A stretch of DNA of 64,000 bases from Baylisascaris procyonis (lineage: Eukaryota > Nematoda > Chromadorea > Rhabditida > Ascarididae), in contig JAZARR010000159.1 of the NCBI GenBank assembly GCA_037389465.1, forward strand, positions 2,468,501 through 2,532,500, written 5' to 3'. Under the pieces are notes generated by a model. That model made no database searches and was not told the origin of the DNA. It saw only the letters and a list, made by a program, of their open reading frames with translations. Positions 49,594-62,531 of the stretch are shown here, piece after piece. A program made the position numbers and the translations under genes. Position 1 is the stretch's first letter. Every line of letters begins with the position of its first letter.

Positions 49594-52500
49594 CGCCTGC
49601 TTTATGTTTTTTTCAGCAAGAAATGCGACAATCAACAAAATCACCTCGTTTGAATTTCGATAAGCCACCAAACGTTGTGTCTCACAAACGAATACACATT
49701 CAATAGGTCATATTTTGAAATGAAATATTTATACAAAAAATCGAATATCACATTAGATAGATACGGCGAAATATTTTTTAGAATATAAAATTTTCAAGTA
49801 TTGATGAGAATAACGGTAATGAATGAAGCCTCTATTATGGATCAAATTTTTGAAAGCAATCATTCATAGCTAAATAGCCCTTCAATATCATAGAATCTGT
49901 GCGATCACCTAATGCGATGGCATGTTCGTCAAGATTCCATTCCTCAACCAATGAAGCTTATTCTGCGCATTGATAACATAACTAAATTACAGCAGCATTC
50001 TCATACAAGCGATTGTAAGGCTTCTTTGAGCAGTCAAAATAGACATTTTTTAAAATGACTTCCTGCACCAACATCGTCAAAAAATGTCTGGGTGGGCTTA
50101 TTTGAAACAGTTATGGTTCTACTGACAGGTGATGACTTGTTATTTTAGGCCCTTAGAACACTTTGACACTCACAACACTAGGCTCGTATTTAAGGATGTG
50201 AAGGCGGTTTATGATCTTGGCGGTTATTTTGCATAATAAAGTGAATGTAATTCAAAGCTGCCGTGATGAGATGAATAAGTGTCATAAATGTCATAAATTT
50301 CCTCTTCTACTCTTCTGGAACCGGTGGACTGAATTATTTGTTAAACTCTTCGAGAATTTGTAATTACTCTGTTGGATTAAGATTCTCTATCTTACAACTT
50401 TCTTACAACAAATTTGATATCTCAGGTTATTTGAGCAGGTGAAACAGTACTTCACTAAAAGAATGCCCACTTTGTATCGATGATATATCTCTCACGAAAA
50501 ATTTTACAGGTCTTAAACATTGGTAGTGTTGGAATCAGATGAATAGAGACTAATTTAGTCGAGCCATATAACATAACATGTAGTTATAATGAGTCGCAAG
50601 AGTTTGATTATGTTCACTATCGGCGACTTCTTAATTCGAACTGACGGGCTTAGGGTGCTTGAGCCAAGTACCTTCGAAATAAATGTTTTTTTTTTCACTG
50701 CGAGCGTAATGAATAGTTCGAGCGTTTTTCATAGCTACATTTTCCCTGCACTAAACTCAGGTATCATCACGGTCCTACTACTGTATTCATGCTGTAAATA
50801 TGTTGGCAGGTTTATTAGAGTTTCCTATCGCGTGCAATGACATTTTGTAAACACTGACGCGTTCCATCTCTTTCTGCCATCGTGCTTTATCCGCTGTTTT
50901 CTATTCTTCTCTTCCTTTTATATTTTGCTAACAAGTACCTAAGATACATTGCTATCCGCGTATGCAATTAAATCTCTCTTTCCTTTGCTCTCTTTTCCTT
51001 CCTTCCTCTCTCCATCCTTCTCTCCTGTTTCTTTGTCTTCCTCTCTTTCTGTCTCACCTAAACAAGTCAGTTTCAACTGAAAGTGTCCTTTAATGTCAGG
51101 AAAACGATGTGATAATTTCCTTTTTTCTGCTAGTTTGCAAAACGAACCTAAAAACATCACATCGCCAATGTTCAACCTTTGCATGAATGCATTTAACATC
51201 TAACATCCCTTTCGCGTTCTCTGCTTTTAACCTCCTTATTATTCGTTTCAGAACTTACAACAACTTCTGCACGAAAACTTTCATATGAAAATCCAGTTGT
51301 TCAGAGGCTGAAGCCTACTAAAATAGTTTGAAGTAACGATTAGGAAATTTACAAATGCAAATCTCAATGACGACGATTCATTCGATGCTAAGTGAAAATT
51401 TTAGTGAAAGATAGAACGTGGACACGCAAATCTAAATGCAAAGAAATAATCAGCGTCTAAGAAAATCGAATGCAAAAATGAGATGTGTTGAATTCGATTT
51501 GAAAGGAAAGGGTGAAGTTTATCGTTGCCGAGAAATAGAATGATGGTGTAGTGCGGCGCTATTGTGTCGCTGAACGATGTTGGTGCTCATCTCCCACAAG
51601 TAAACACTCCTCCAAAGGCAAGCACTCCCAGATGACCATTGGCCAGCATCAAGTGACCACATTCCGTTTCATTATATAATACATATACGAATACGTTTCC
51701 CACTTTCACTATTCGTCTTTTTATGAGTAGCTGATCACGGAAATATTCTACACAAGCAGTATTGCTATACCGAGACATAGAGATGCATCGATAAGTTTGT
51801 CATTTTATCTTTACAATGAACTCTCGTGGTACATGCAAATTGTAACTATGTGACCAATACACGTCTCATCCACATTAACCTTTTCTCCACATACCACAAA
51901 AACTGAGTGTTTACCTCAAAGAAGCTCGTAATGCTTAGAAATCAAAGAAAAGAGCAAAGGAAGAACGAGTTTAGCAGTTTCGACAGTTGTATTTTCATAA
52001 TAACTTTGCACAATGAATAGAGCATGGAGAATGGCAAAACAATTTCGTATGAGCGTTGCTCACAAATGTATTATTGTCAGAAATCTTCTTTAAAGGTGAT
52101 AAGCGATGGATATCTGTTATACGATAAAGCATATACGCATGAACTCCAGCGTATAGGTTGCCGAATGAGAAGAATTATTAGTCTCGGTTAACCAGAAGTA
52201 AAGGCTAGGATTGGCGAAAACTAAAGTTGGAGAAAACTAAGGAACAGTAATCAATAGAGGAAGTATAATTTCGTTTAAAAATACGAGCGAAGAATTTGCT
52301 AATATTGAAAAACCTTCCTCCTCATTAAAGTCCATCGTAGAGAGAACGGGGGAAGTCCAACAACTTCCGATTTCTCCCAACTGCTAGATTAATGCACGTA
52401 AGTATAGTGTTTATACTTAGTGTTTATAAGGTTTGAAGAAAATTTCCAGGTGATCGCAAGTTGAGAACGAGATATCGCTTGTACGAACTAATCTATGCTC

Positions 52501-52699
52501 GAAACAATTTCCTCCCTGGAAATATTGCAATAGCTAAAAAATTTTGCAAGACATTACTTCATATTCGACGGAAGCTTTGTTGTGCTTGGCCCTAATGGTC
52601 CAACCTGCTCTCTTTTTTGAGGCTAAGGTCGTTTAAGGCCCCTGTGCTTACAAGTGCGTAGGGAATCTCTTCATGCTGTCTACACATTATGTCTACAAA
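49594..52699. other. Intergenic, weak coding-like fragments only
   Basis: No confident gene. On the minus strand about 49860-50130 shows two coding-like pieces (see findings). A CT-rich patch occurs at about 50980-51060. A minus-strand open stretch at 51587-51778 includes NETECGHLMLANGHLG but has no partner exons. The astacin promoter presumably lies just above 49600. Confidence 0.45.
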
Positions 52700-53560
52700 A
52701 AACAGTAAGTAGTTTAGACATAAGGCAAAGGCGCATCAGGAATTTTAGGAAAACACGCCAAAACGAGATGATTTAGGTAAAGTAAGCAGAGAGTGGCACC
52801 ACATCTGGTTGTGAATTTATAGCCGACTACTAAGATCGTTGAATGACTAATGAAAGAGTGAAGAGGTGGAGCCATTGAGGTCTTATTCGCGATTTCTTTG
52901 CAAAGCGGATTCCGCTGAGAACGAGGTGCTCGAAATCTTTTCGTGGAACAAGAGGTCTGGCTCACTCAATACGTTTTTTTCCAGTGGTCAGCGGCTGTCC
53001 ACTGCAGTCAGCCTGCACCGATAGATAATACACCAAATGACATCGTGGGTGGTCTTAGCATTTTTTCAGCGCTTCAGCACTGACGAAATATAATGCCAAG
53101 CGAAGCACAAATTTAATAGATGCTGTTATTGCTGGGGCTAGGTCCAAAGAATTTGTTATTTTTATGTCAAAGGTATATTTTTTGAATGCAGAACTTTGAT
53201 ATTAGAAGATGCGAGCTCTATGAGCAACAGTATTTTTAAATCTTCACATTTTGATATCGCTTCTAAAAGGGGTCCAGCTGACAACGGCGATATTCGATTG
53301 ACTGCTAATAGTTTGTTCAGTCCCCGCTGGAGTGATTTGCATCACGCGTCATTGCTATAGGTAAGCGCCCATGGTCACTCAAAGCCCACTTTGAAGTAGT
53401 GCCATAAGTAACCCTCTCCGGCGTACTAGCAACCTGCTTCACGTACCCAACAATATCGCAGTAAGAGGTCGCGACTGCAGTGTTTATGCTGCAATGAATG
53501 GATGGATGAGCCGTTTTTTCCCACAAACAAATAGAAGAGACGAAACTGTGTAAACAGACC
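52700..53560. repeat. GC-richer patch, probable dispersed repeat
   Basis: Base composition changes to more even GC here, at about 52720-52960 and 53050-53530, with no stable reading frame. The text looks like decayed interspersed-repeat sequence of the kind common in strongylid genomes. No second copy occurs in this window, so the assignment is a judgement, not a demonstration. Confidence 0.3.
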
Positions 53561-55393
53561 CATGAGTTTCTTTTTCCAGTAAGTTCACTTTACCTGCAAT
53601 TTGAGCAACATCTTTTGGTTGTGACCGCAACACTGTTTTCGACAACGTCGGCCAAACTGGTTTTAGTGCTGGTAGGTCTGTGTTTCTTCATCGAGTCTTT
53701 ACTGTTTATTCGCTTGCGTCACCAGTTTATTATAACGTATGTACCGTATAATTCCGAGTAAAATTCTGAGGCCTATAAATTTCAAAATGTTCCTCGAAGG
53801 GTTTCAATAGGAAAGGGAGGTTATTAAGAAGACGTTTATTTTTATTCACAAGTCTTAAGATGCTGAAATAAAAAGGTCTTGCATTTCTGATGTATGAGAA
53901 TAAGTAATTTTTCAAATCTCAGGATGGAATGCGGTTCATTAAGGGAAAGAGTTTTACTGAGGTGCTGCTTATAATTTCATCGAAAACATTAGATGAGGAA
54001 AATGTTCGAACAGGTGAGCCTTATTGAAATTAGATAGGAGGAAGTGTTACTAGAGGTTGCAAAGTGCCGACAATGTAATCGCAACATAAATCTTCTGTAG
54101 ACAGCATCTTTCTTATCACTTTATATCTTCTATCATTCTTCTTTACCTCATCCATTCAAATTTCAATCCTCTTCCCATCCTGTCCCTTACAAACGTGATT
54201 TGAGCTCCGAAACGAAAATTAGGTTGCAGTGAGATTGGTAAATTGCACATTCGTGGCTCATGGATTGATGCCAATTATTTCTTCGCTATGTAGAAGCAGG
54301 TGGATTGTGTTGCGCGGTGTTCGGGTTTTTGTTTTTTTTTGAAATGTTTTAGATTTCGATTAGCTGTTTATCAACTGTCGATGTTGCACAAGAAGCAGAA
54401 CCAAACGTTTAAGGCGTGCTTTGTCCTCATTTTGGCAGTTAAGAAATTGCGTGTGCCTTCGTAGTGCTGCGCTTTATTTTCTGTTCGCGTTTATTGGATA
54501 GGTGTTGGTGAATTTTGACTGAAAGTTGAATCAGGGGACAACGCTCAAAGGAGCCCAGGAACTGCCCACCCCGATCCAGTTCCTTGGACCTTGTTGCTGG
54601 ACAGCTGCCCTGCGTTGGGCCGGCTGCCTCATTCCCCCCTTCCCCCTTCAGTTCCCTTTTCCTTGGATTGTGTGTCGGGTGCCAGCTGTCCCAGGGCGTA
54701 GCCGTTGAAGAATTCCACTAAGGTTGTTGCTGGTTTAGACAAAGTTTAGTGTTATGGTTGTAATGATTTTCTCCGTAAGAATTTATCCACGTTAACATAT
54801 ATTGATGTTTCGATTACTTGAGGTTCGAACAGCACACTGGTCTACAAATGAACTGTGCAAATTCTTTTTGATGCTTCATTATGACAAGTGATACACCTGG
54901 ATTGGGCGTGCCTAGCTGCGTCGCCGGTTATAACGTCTGCGAAAGGTAAATCGTCCTCTATTCAACTGCTTTGAAACCTCACCGTTTGCACTGTGTGCTG
55001 GGTGGCGTTCAAGGAACAGTGATTGCGAAAATTGTATACGAGTTTGATAATGTGTTGGGAAATATTTGTAAGAAACATTCTTGACGATATTTCATCCAAC
55101 GGCAAATTCGTATTGGATTTTGTGGGCGACAGACAAATTTGGGGGTTACGCCAACCATTTATTGTAGTTCTTCCCTCGAAAGAATTGTTTGTCGTTTATC
55201 TTCACTACAGTTCTTACCTTCCTGCGCCAGTTACAGCGACGGTGAACGTGGAGAATAGCGATAGCACCATAATGTATGGTCATGCGCGTCCAGGAGATGT
55301 GACCTTGTTGCAGCGACTCTGGTTTATAAAAAACACTCCTTCACAAGAATTTCTGTGCCACTTGGCGTTTCTGTGTGTTCGCCTCCTTCCCAG
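53561..55393. other. Intergenic, upstream of the ULK3 gene
   Basis: No confident gene. A GC-rich patch at 54530-54715 reads open on the plus strand with a proline-rich, C-tract-driven composition and no motif. From 55023 a 192-codon plus-strand frame runs into and past the ULK3 first exons in a different frame; its second half is a shadow of that gene and its first half has no recognised domain. Confidence 0.45.
55386..55393 (+). promoter_or_regulatory. Probable trans-splice acceptor of the ULK3 gene
   Basis: CTTCCCAG ends nine bases before the proposed ATG at 55403, as for the other genes of this window. Confidence 0.45.
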
Positions 55394-55402
55394 GGATGTA
55401 AA

Positions 55403-58400
55403 ATGCAGCCCCCGTCCAGTAAGCAAGTGGGTAGCTACGTCTTCCAACCCAAGCCACAGTTCTAAGTTGTTTGTAGGATTGGCGGTGGTTCATTTTCAAC
55501 GGTATACAAGGGTATCTCGGCGTCGCCGGCTGCAAATGGTGTCCGTCTCACGGTTGCGATCAAATGTATGGACATGCGTGCTGCGAATGCATCTAAACTA
55601 AGCTCAGACTGCGTCGTGTCCGAGATAAAAATATTGAAAAGCTTGAAACACAGGTATTCATTGCCTTTTTGAAACACAAGAGCTTATCACCCTTTTGGAA
55701 CAAAGATACTTTTTCAAGGAAATAGGTGCTTTCTGCCTTTTTGAAACACGTATAGACATGCATATAAACTAAACTGGTGTGCGTTATGGATGGGACATTT
55801 GGCATACAAAATGCGCATGGATAAGCAGGGGGAAGTTATCCCTCCGAACGCTTTCCATATATCAGTATTCAAACCAGTTCAGAGACCAAATAGAGTGTTT
55901 TACGAAAGGATGTTAAATAAGTCCTCTCTCCACATCATCCAGTTCCGGGACCAGTGCCTTTTGTTCCCGAACAGTTATAGTCACCGATACTGTGTTGATC
56001 AGACAAATGTTATGTTGATATTTTTAATCAGATATTATAGATTTACTGATATATGCGATGATTGGTAATCGTCCTTGATTTCAGAAACATTGTTCGTTTA
56101 TATGACTTTCAATGGGATAAGAGAAATGTTTATTTGATAATGGAATACTGTGGTGGTGGTGATCTGGCATCGTTCATTCATCAACATGGTTCACTTCCCG
56201 AAGCCGTTACTCGTCGATTCTTCCGCCAATTGGCCGCTGCCCTCTTCTATATGAGGGCAATGAATATTGCACATATGGATTTGAAGCCACAGAATATTCT
56301 CCTCACCAATCGTCAGCGACCGTTTATTAAGGTTTAGTGAACTTGTTAACAATTTGATAGACTGCGTAACTTATTTGGATATTGTTCATTGTTCTATCTT
56401 CCACTTTTTAATGGCTTCCATTCTAGGAATCCAAAGTTGAACATTTTCTCTAGATTTCAGCATTAAAACATTTAACGCGCACAGTTCTGTTCCCGAATAA
56501 GGAGGAATTGCAGCTGTCGGCATATCTTTAAACCGAGATCGAACAGGAGGTGTATGTAGAAGTTAAGTGCTTTGCAGTTATTGTGTCCACGTTATTTGAC
56601 TCTGTTTGCTGCGACATATTGTTTTTTATGCAGTTGGGTCTTTCATTGTGTATACTATAGCCATAGATGCTCATAGAGTTTTGCGGGTGTATTTTTAGAG
56701 AACTATGTGATCATGCGTTATAAGTTTATAGTTCCTATTTATTTCATTGGATGTTGAATTCTCGGAAACCATATATCGTCTCAATATTGTTAGTTGTTCA
56801 TCTCGAAGTTCTTTCAGATATCGGATTTTGGCTTATCGCAGTATTTAAAGAAAGATGAAGCAGCTTCATCATTCAGGGGCTCACCACTTTATATGGCACC
56901 GGAAATTTTTACACGACAAAAATACGATAGTCGCGTCGATCTTTGGTATTTTTTAAGGATCAATTTTTTGGATTTTTTATGGTGAATAGTTTTATTCTTC
57001 ACATTCACTGAGCAAAAGTATCACTGTGATCAAAATTTGTAGAATAAATGATTTCCATCGTCATCATTCCCTCCTACACTTCATATGTCGTTTCATGCTG
57101 GATCTGTGGCACGGCCAGACAGCTAGACGATTTCCTTTATCTCGTTTTTGAATTGTTTTGAATCTTTATTCTTCACTAAATGAAACTGTCACCCACGTAC
57201 ACAAAAGAAAATGAAGGGTTTATGAGCTAGGTACTGTGAAGTTTCTGTCACTTCCAATTGGACTGCAATCATTCGGACGTCAGATATTTGTAAAAGCTTC
57301 CACCTGACATTAAATGAATGACTGTGGGTATAATAGCTCTACTGCAGTTATACGCGATGGGATTAAAGTCCAAAAGTGTGAAAGAGTGCGACCTAATTTT
57401 TATGCGCAGAAACGCCCAAAGCACTTCGTTTATTCGCAGAAGATTTTGATAAGAGTGTGAGATTTTTAGACCAAAGAACCAAAAATTATGGGAAAGAGGT
57501 GACTAGCTGAAAAAGAAAACAGTTTGTAACCTCTCTATAGGTTTGAACATAAAGATTGACGTACGGAATGGTAGGTGTCCTCGAGGGCTGCAATGCCACT
57601 TTTAAGTGAAACACAGGGAAGTGTTTAAAATTACGGTCTGAAAGTAGCGGTTTCCGGAATGAGTGCGTAAAACATTTACAGCTTTCTATGAAATTTATAT
57701 TTCCTTCCACATTTTCATCTCCATTACTGAAATTTTCTCTTTCACCATAAGAGCCCAATATTGCTCTTTCACTGCGTATTGGTCTGGTAAAACCGACGCC
57801 GCCTCCTCATTTTGGTTCAATAGTTTTGGGTGCGCCGGTGAGTATAAGGTTGGGTTGAACAAAGTTTTGGTGGATAGAAATTACGGGTGAAATTTGTTAT
57901 AGTGCTAGATCTAAGCAAAAAGAAACGTTTTGACTGCCTCAAAAATGACAAAGGAATAAGTGTGTTTTTAGCGACAATGAGGAATTATTCACGATGAAAG
58001 TGTTGTTATAGCACTTGAACAGGAAGTTTTTTCTTCGCATTGCAATCGACTCTGTGATGTCCAGAATCCGATCTTCTCTTCTATATCTCCGAAAGTTCTG
58101 GTTTTATCGCATTTCTAATAAACTTATGTTTTTAGGTCGGCGGGAGTGATTCTTTATGAATGTCTTTACGGAAGGCCACCGTTTACAACAGAATCCTATG
58201 AGAAGCTTGTCGAGCAAATTCTCTCGCATGAATCGATTAAATTCCCACTTAATGTGCAACTGTCTTTTGAATGTCTCGATCTGTTGCAAGGTCACTCTTG
58301 AAAATATTTCAGTTTATTCATTGACCTTTCGATTTTCCACTTCTCTTCAATAAGCTGTTTTCTCTAATTTGGGCTGTAGTATTCTTATAGTTTTTCCAGA

Positions 58401-61400
58401 TGTTCGCCATAACAGTGATGTAATATTCGAATGCTTAGGTGAGATAGGAATCGAGTTACGAAAAGTGCAAGAAAGGTATGAATTAATCATTAGTTGCGTT
58501 TGAATAAGAAGGAAATGATTAATTATATAATAGTTGAGGAGTGGAAATGAGATTGCGGTTTATTTGGCAGAGGAATTGGTGAATACCGAGCACTGAGTTG
58601 ACTTGTTTGGATTACATACCTAGAACTTTGCATGCACCTTTTGCAGACTTCCCTTGAAATATTTTTTGATGTTTTTAAATTTTAGTGTTTGGCTGATGAG
58701 TTCTTTTATACATTTTCAACGTGTTTGCATAAGATAACACGATTATCCATGCTAAAAACAATGAACAACAAAGTTATCTCAATGTTGTTCATAAAAATAT
58801 ATTTGAAGTAGGCTGCCATAACCTTATTTAGGAGTAAGACTATGGATAACGCGTTGTTAACGGTTGCAGTCATCGTTTTCTTTCTAGCTTCGTTCACCTT
58901 CTCCCGCTTCGCTTCCTCCTCACACATTTGCGCTAAGTTATTGCTTCAAATATTTTCCATCGTTTTTCCGACGAATTATTTTATGTCAGGGCTTTCCACC
59001 AAACTTGGTTGTTCTTTGAAGCACAAAGATTTTTTTTTGTTCCAAATTTATTCCAAATTTACACCTAGTCATTGCAGTGAGTTGTAAATTAATTTTCTAC
59101 AACGTGTCTTTGATACCTACCACCTACTAGTCCCTTCATCGTCTCGACTGTGTGTGATCGCGACATGTCCTCCATAACCATGGGATGGGGCAGCCATTCG
59201 AAGTTCCTGTGTGACCTCAATCTCCAGTTCACCTGTTGAACTCATTAAGGGGAATATCCTTGGTGTGCATTTAGCAGACCAGTTTCAAAGCAAACAAAAA
59301 TTGGCCGACCACTTGAAAGGGCAATCTACTTTGTTCTCATACTAGAAACAAGTTAGTACTAAAATTTCAGAGTAGTGTTAGTGCATTTATATGCCATAAA
59401 TTACAGGCTTATTGGTTCGTAATCCACATCATCGAATGAAATTTGAGAGCTTCTTTGCGCATCCGTTTGTCGATCTTGCACGAGCACCGTCAGCCAGTCA
59501 ACTAAAGAATGCCGATGAGTTGGCCGTCAAAGCGAGACGGGCTGAGGCAAAAAATGTACATCTTACGATTGCTGTTTGCTCTTATTGCGACTGGGTCTAT
59601 GCCTCCTTTACCTCTGATGGTTTTTTTTTTCTTTTTTTATTTTTGTTGAGTACGATTCAAGCTGTGAGACTAAGGTTTTTTGAATTCGAAGCTGTGAGAC
59701 TAAGTTTTCATTAGTTTCGTTTTCTAGGACGTCAGTTTCCAGTCGATCGGTGCATCTTCATATCGATGTTCTCCTTATAGTGCTGTTTTTTAGACACATT
59801 TATTTTTTAATTGGCGTTGCATTATTTGAAAACAATTTTTTGTCGAATTTCTTGTTTCTCTTCTGAATCGGTTGCTGAGGTTTGGAATCTCTGAAGCACC
59901 GTTTTACTACTGCCTGTACACAATGTGACGTTTAAAAACCACTGTAATATTGGTTGTTTCAGTGAGACTCAGAATTTATGCAGTTCCGGCCAGAATAAAA
60001 CTGATTATTTTCGGATGAAATGTTGTAAATTGTCACATGAATTCTTGTGAAATATTTTGTAATTTTGATTACTTATTTACAGGATATTGTAGAGGCAGTA
60101 AAACAACTAACGAATGCTATCCAGCTGTATATGGGATGTTTGGAATTGTTCGAGGAAGGTGAGGAAAAAGCTCGATTTCGTGAGAAGATAAGGCATAATT
60201 TGGAGCATGCAGAGCATCTTAAGGATCGATTGAGGCCAGTATTAGATGAGCAGCAGCCACGTTCTCTTGATGCTCCTACCGAATGGGCTGACTATCCTCA
60301 GGTGAGTGTCTTCTTTCATAATACACAAGTTGTTTTCATCATCTTGTGAGCGCACAGAGTGTGACCGCACTTTCATCGAGAAATGTGGCTTCAGGCTTCT
60401 TTTTCCTGCCATGAAAAACGTTATGCTTTTTCCAGAGTATAAATTATCTGCTCTTCGGTTTGATTCTAATACCTTGGCGCATTCAATTTAGAAAGACCCT
60501 TGTAATTGAGGTTCACTTTATAGAGATTAGGGATTCCGATCGGATAGTTGTTTGAAATGAATGTGCTAATTACTTTTGCTTTATAGGATGCTTTTAGTTG
60601 AGAATGTTTCTTCTCTAGTAGACACCATTCATCACTTAAAACACTCTGACCCAACACAGCCAGGCTTTGATGGGCGCTCAGATATTTCAAGTAGTGCACT
60701 CGTTGTATTTGAATAATGGTGAGCTGTTGGGTTACCTGTCCGTGGATGTTCTAAACGAGTCTGGTCTTGAAGTGCGCTGACATGTACTAGTTCAAGTGAG
60801 GGATTAAGGAGAGACCTTACTGGAGACAGTGGGGGTAATTGCAATAGTGTTCATTAAAATGGGCCAGGTTTTCTGTCATAGATAACATTTAATAAAAGTT
60901 TTCCGCTCTCTTGACCTCATTTTCTGTCGGAAGAAGCAGAATATGCTCACTTAAATAAGGCGTTTACTGGTACTGTAACAAAATACCAGTTCATGGTTGA
61001 GCATTGTGAGGTAAGCTAGATGGGGAGAGTTAAAAAAACATGACGGTTGCTGTGATGAGAGGTCGAATTGTTCTTTTGTGAACTAAGCGTTCGTATGCGA
61101 AAGCTAGTGATTTGCTTATTTATTGAGCATCGCATTTGAGAGCTTGCAGATGACAGTAATGCGACTTTGAGTCATTTCATTACAAAACAACTGTCTTTGC
61201 AAATTTCACCTGAATGAATGCTGCGGGAAAGAGGGGGGAGGAGGGTAAAAGGGGATCAGAAGCAAGAGTTTAGCAGCATTTTACAGTGATTTTTGTTTTA
61301 CAAATGGGGAACTAATAAAAAATTCAGGTGAACGCAGCGTTACTGGTGGCTGGAACAGCACGTGAGTTAGAAAAACAGGAACGCTGGCAAGATGCTTTTG

Positions 61401-62531
61401 ACAAGTACACGCTTGCGATCGAAGGGGCTATGCGTGTACTCGCTAACGAGAGGCGTGACTCGGCCCGTGCCATATCCTTACAACGTAAAGTATCAAAGTG
61501 GCTGTCTTCAGCCGAGCGAATCAAGGTTGTTATTTTCGAAATCGCTTTTTCTCTTGTCCAGTGTTTTTTATTTTTCTGAAATGGGGCATATTTCATGGCA
61601 AACTCAGATATACTTCGTGAGGTTGAGGTGATGCATTTGATGACAAATATCCATTTATCGCAGCTATTCAGCTTTCAATAACAAGTCCGTTTGCTTTGAA
61701 TTCCGCTGACTTGTGGGCCTGTTATTGTGTACAGCAGCAAAACTCATGGCGTTTATTGCGGCGTTGCTAGTAAGTAGTTTCTGCGAGAAGAGTAAGAACT
61801 TTGAATCAAGCTTAAGATGGAGAGGATTCTAGGACTGTAACCGAGCAGATTATTGACCCGAACATTGGTGAAGTCTTCACTTTATCGCTTCATGCTTGGA
61901 GAGTTCAAGTTGCTGACACCTAGAGAGTCAGAACTGATGTCCATCATGGCAGATATCAGAAGCTTCATGTCGGCTGGTTCTTCTCTGAAATGATAAGAGC
62001 ATCTGTGAGTGGTGGAACGGAGGTGATAAAATTGCTTTGCTCGGCAAATATGCCACTTTCGTGGTTACCGTTCCCTTTTATTTGTTATTCTTGTCTACTT
62101 CGTTGAATGTGCTAATTTCAGAGCAATATAAAATAGCTGAACAATTTGTAGTTGGTATACGTTGCAGTTGCACGGCGGCGCAGAATGTGAACGGTTGCCA
62201 GAAGTGCGTTCGCCTAGTACATGGACCTTACGATAGAAATTCGTTGGCCGCTAGGTGATCTGTAGTTCTCGTTCCTTGCAGACAGTTGTTTTCAAAACGT
62301 ACAACTTGGTGGCCTTGCTTATCTGAAGCGCTCTGATGTGCTACGCCGATCCTGGCAACAGATCATGTATGATAGATGTTTCGAGGAGTCTGTTGATGGT
62401 ACAGCAGTTTTTAGGCATACTTGGAGGTGCTGAACGACGATGTATGTATGCCGGCTGATGAATCTGACGACGAGGCCGAAAAGCAGTTTTTGAAGCTTGC
62501 ATCGGCTGGTAAACCTTGCTCACTTATGTGA
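55403..62531 (+). CDS. ULK3: ULK3-type serine/threonine kinase with two MIT domains
   Basis: Exons: 55403 to about 55452-55458, then 55477-55653, 56085-56331, 56818-56945, 58136-58290, 59407-59555, 60083-60301, 61328-61525, 62415-62531; about 480 aa (human ULK3 472). ULK3 phosphorylates ESCRT-III in the abscission checkpoint and acts in autophagy and Hedgehog signalling. The kinase domain is complete: IGGGSFSTVYKG glycine loop, VAIK lysine, SEIKIL, HMDLKPQN catalytic loop (HMD for HRD; human has HLD), SDFGLSQ, GSPLYMAPE, VDLWSAGVILYE. MIT 1 spans exons 59407-60301 (AVKARRAEAKNDIVEAVKQL...), MIT 2 exons 61328-62531 (ARELEKQERWQDAFDKYT...ERIKAYLEVL). The protein ends GKPCSLM. Joins after the second exon all keep phase. 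The first join is abnormal: an in-frame TAA lies between a plausible N-terminus (VGSYVFQPK) and the glycine loop, with only 18-24 bases available as intron. AATAAA occurs at 63068. Confidence 0.88.

Noticed and set aside
50939..51199. Charged, glutamate- and lysine-rich minus-strand frame
   Set aside because: Produced by a CT-rich low-complexity tract; typical artefact of purine-rich repeats.
53575..53680. Minus-strand piece with ATG and KRCCSNC before a possible donor
   Set aside because: Two frames are equally open, there is no signal peptide, and it lies beside repeat-like sequence; no joining exon was found.
55023..55601. 192-codon plus-strand frame, one of the longest in the window
   Set aside because: From 55477 on it overlaps the ULK3 glycine-loop exon in another frame; the upstream half has no domain, signal peptide or splice partner. 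A frame of this size is uncommon but not convincing without further evidence.
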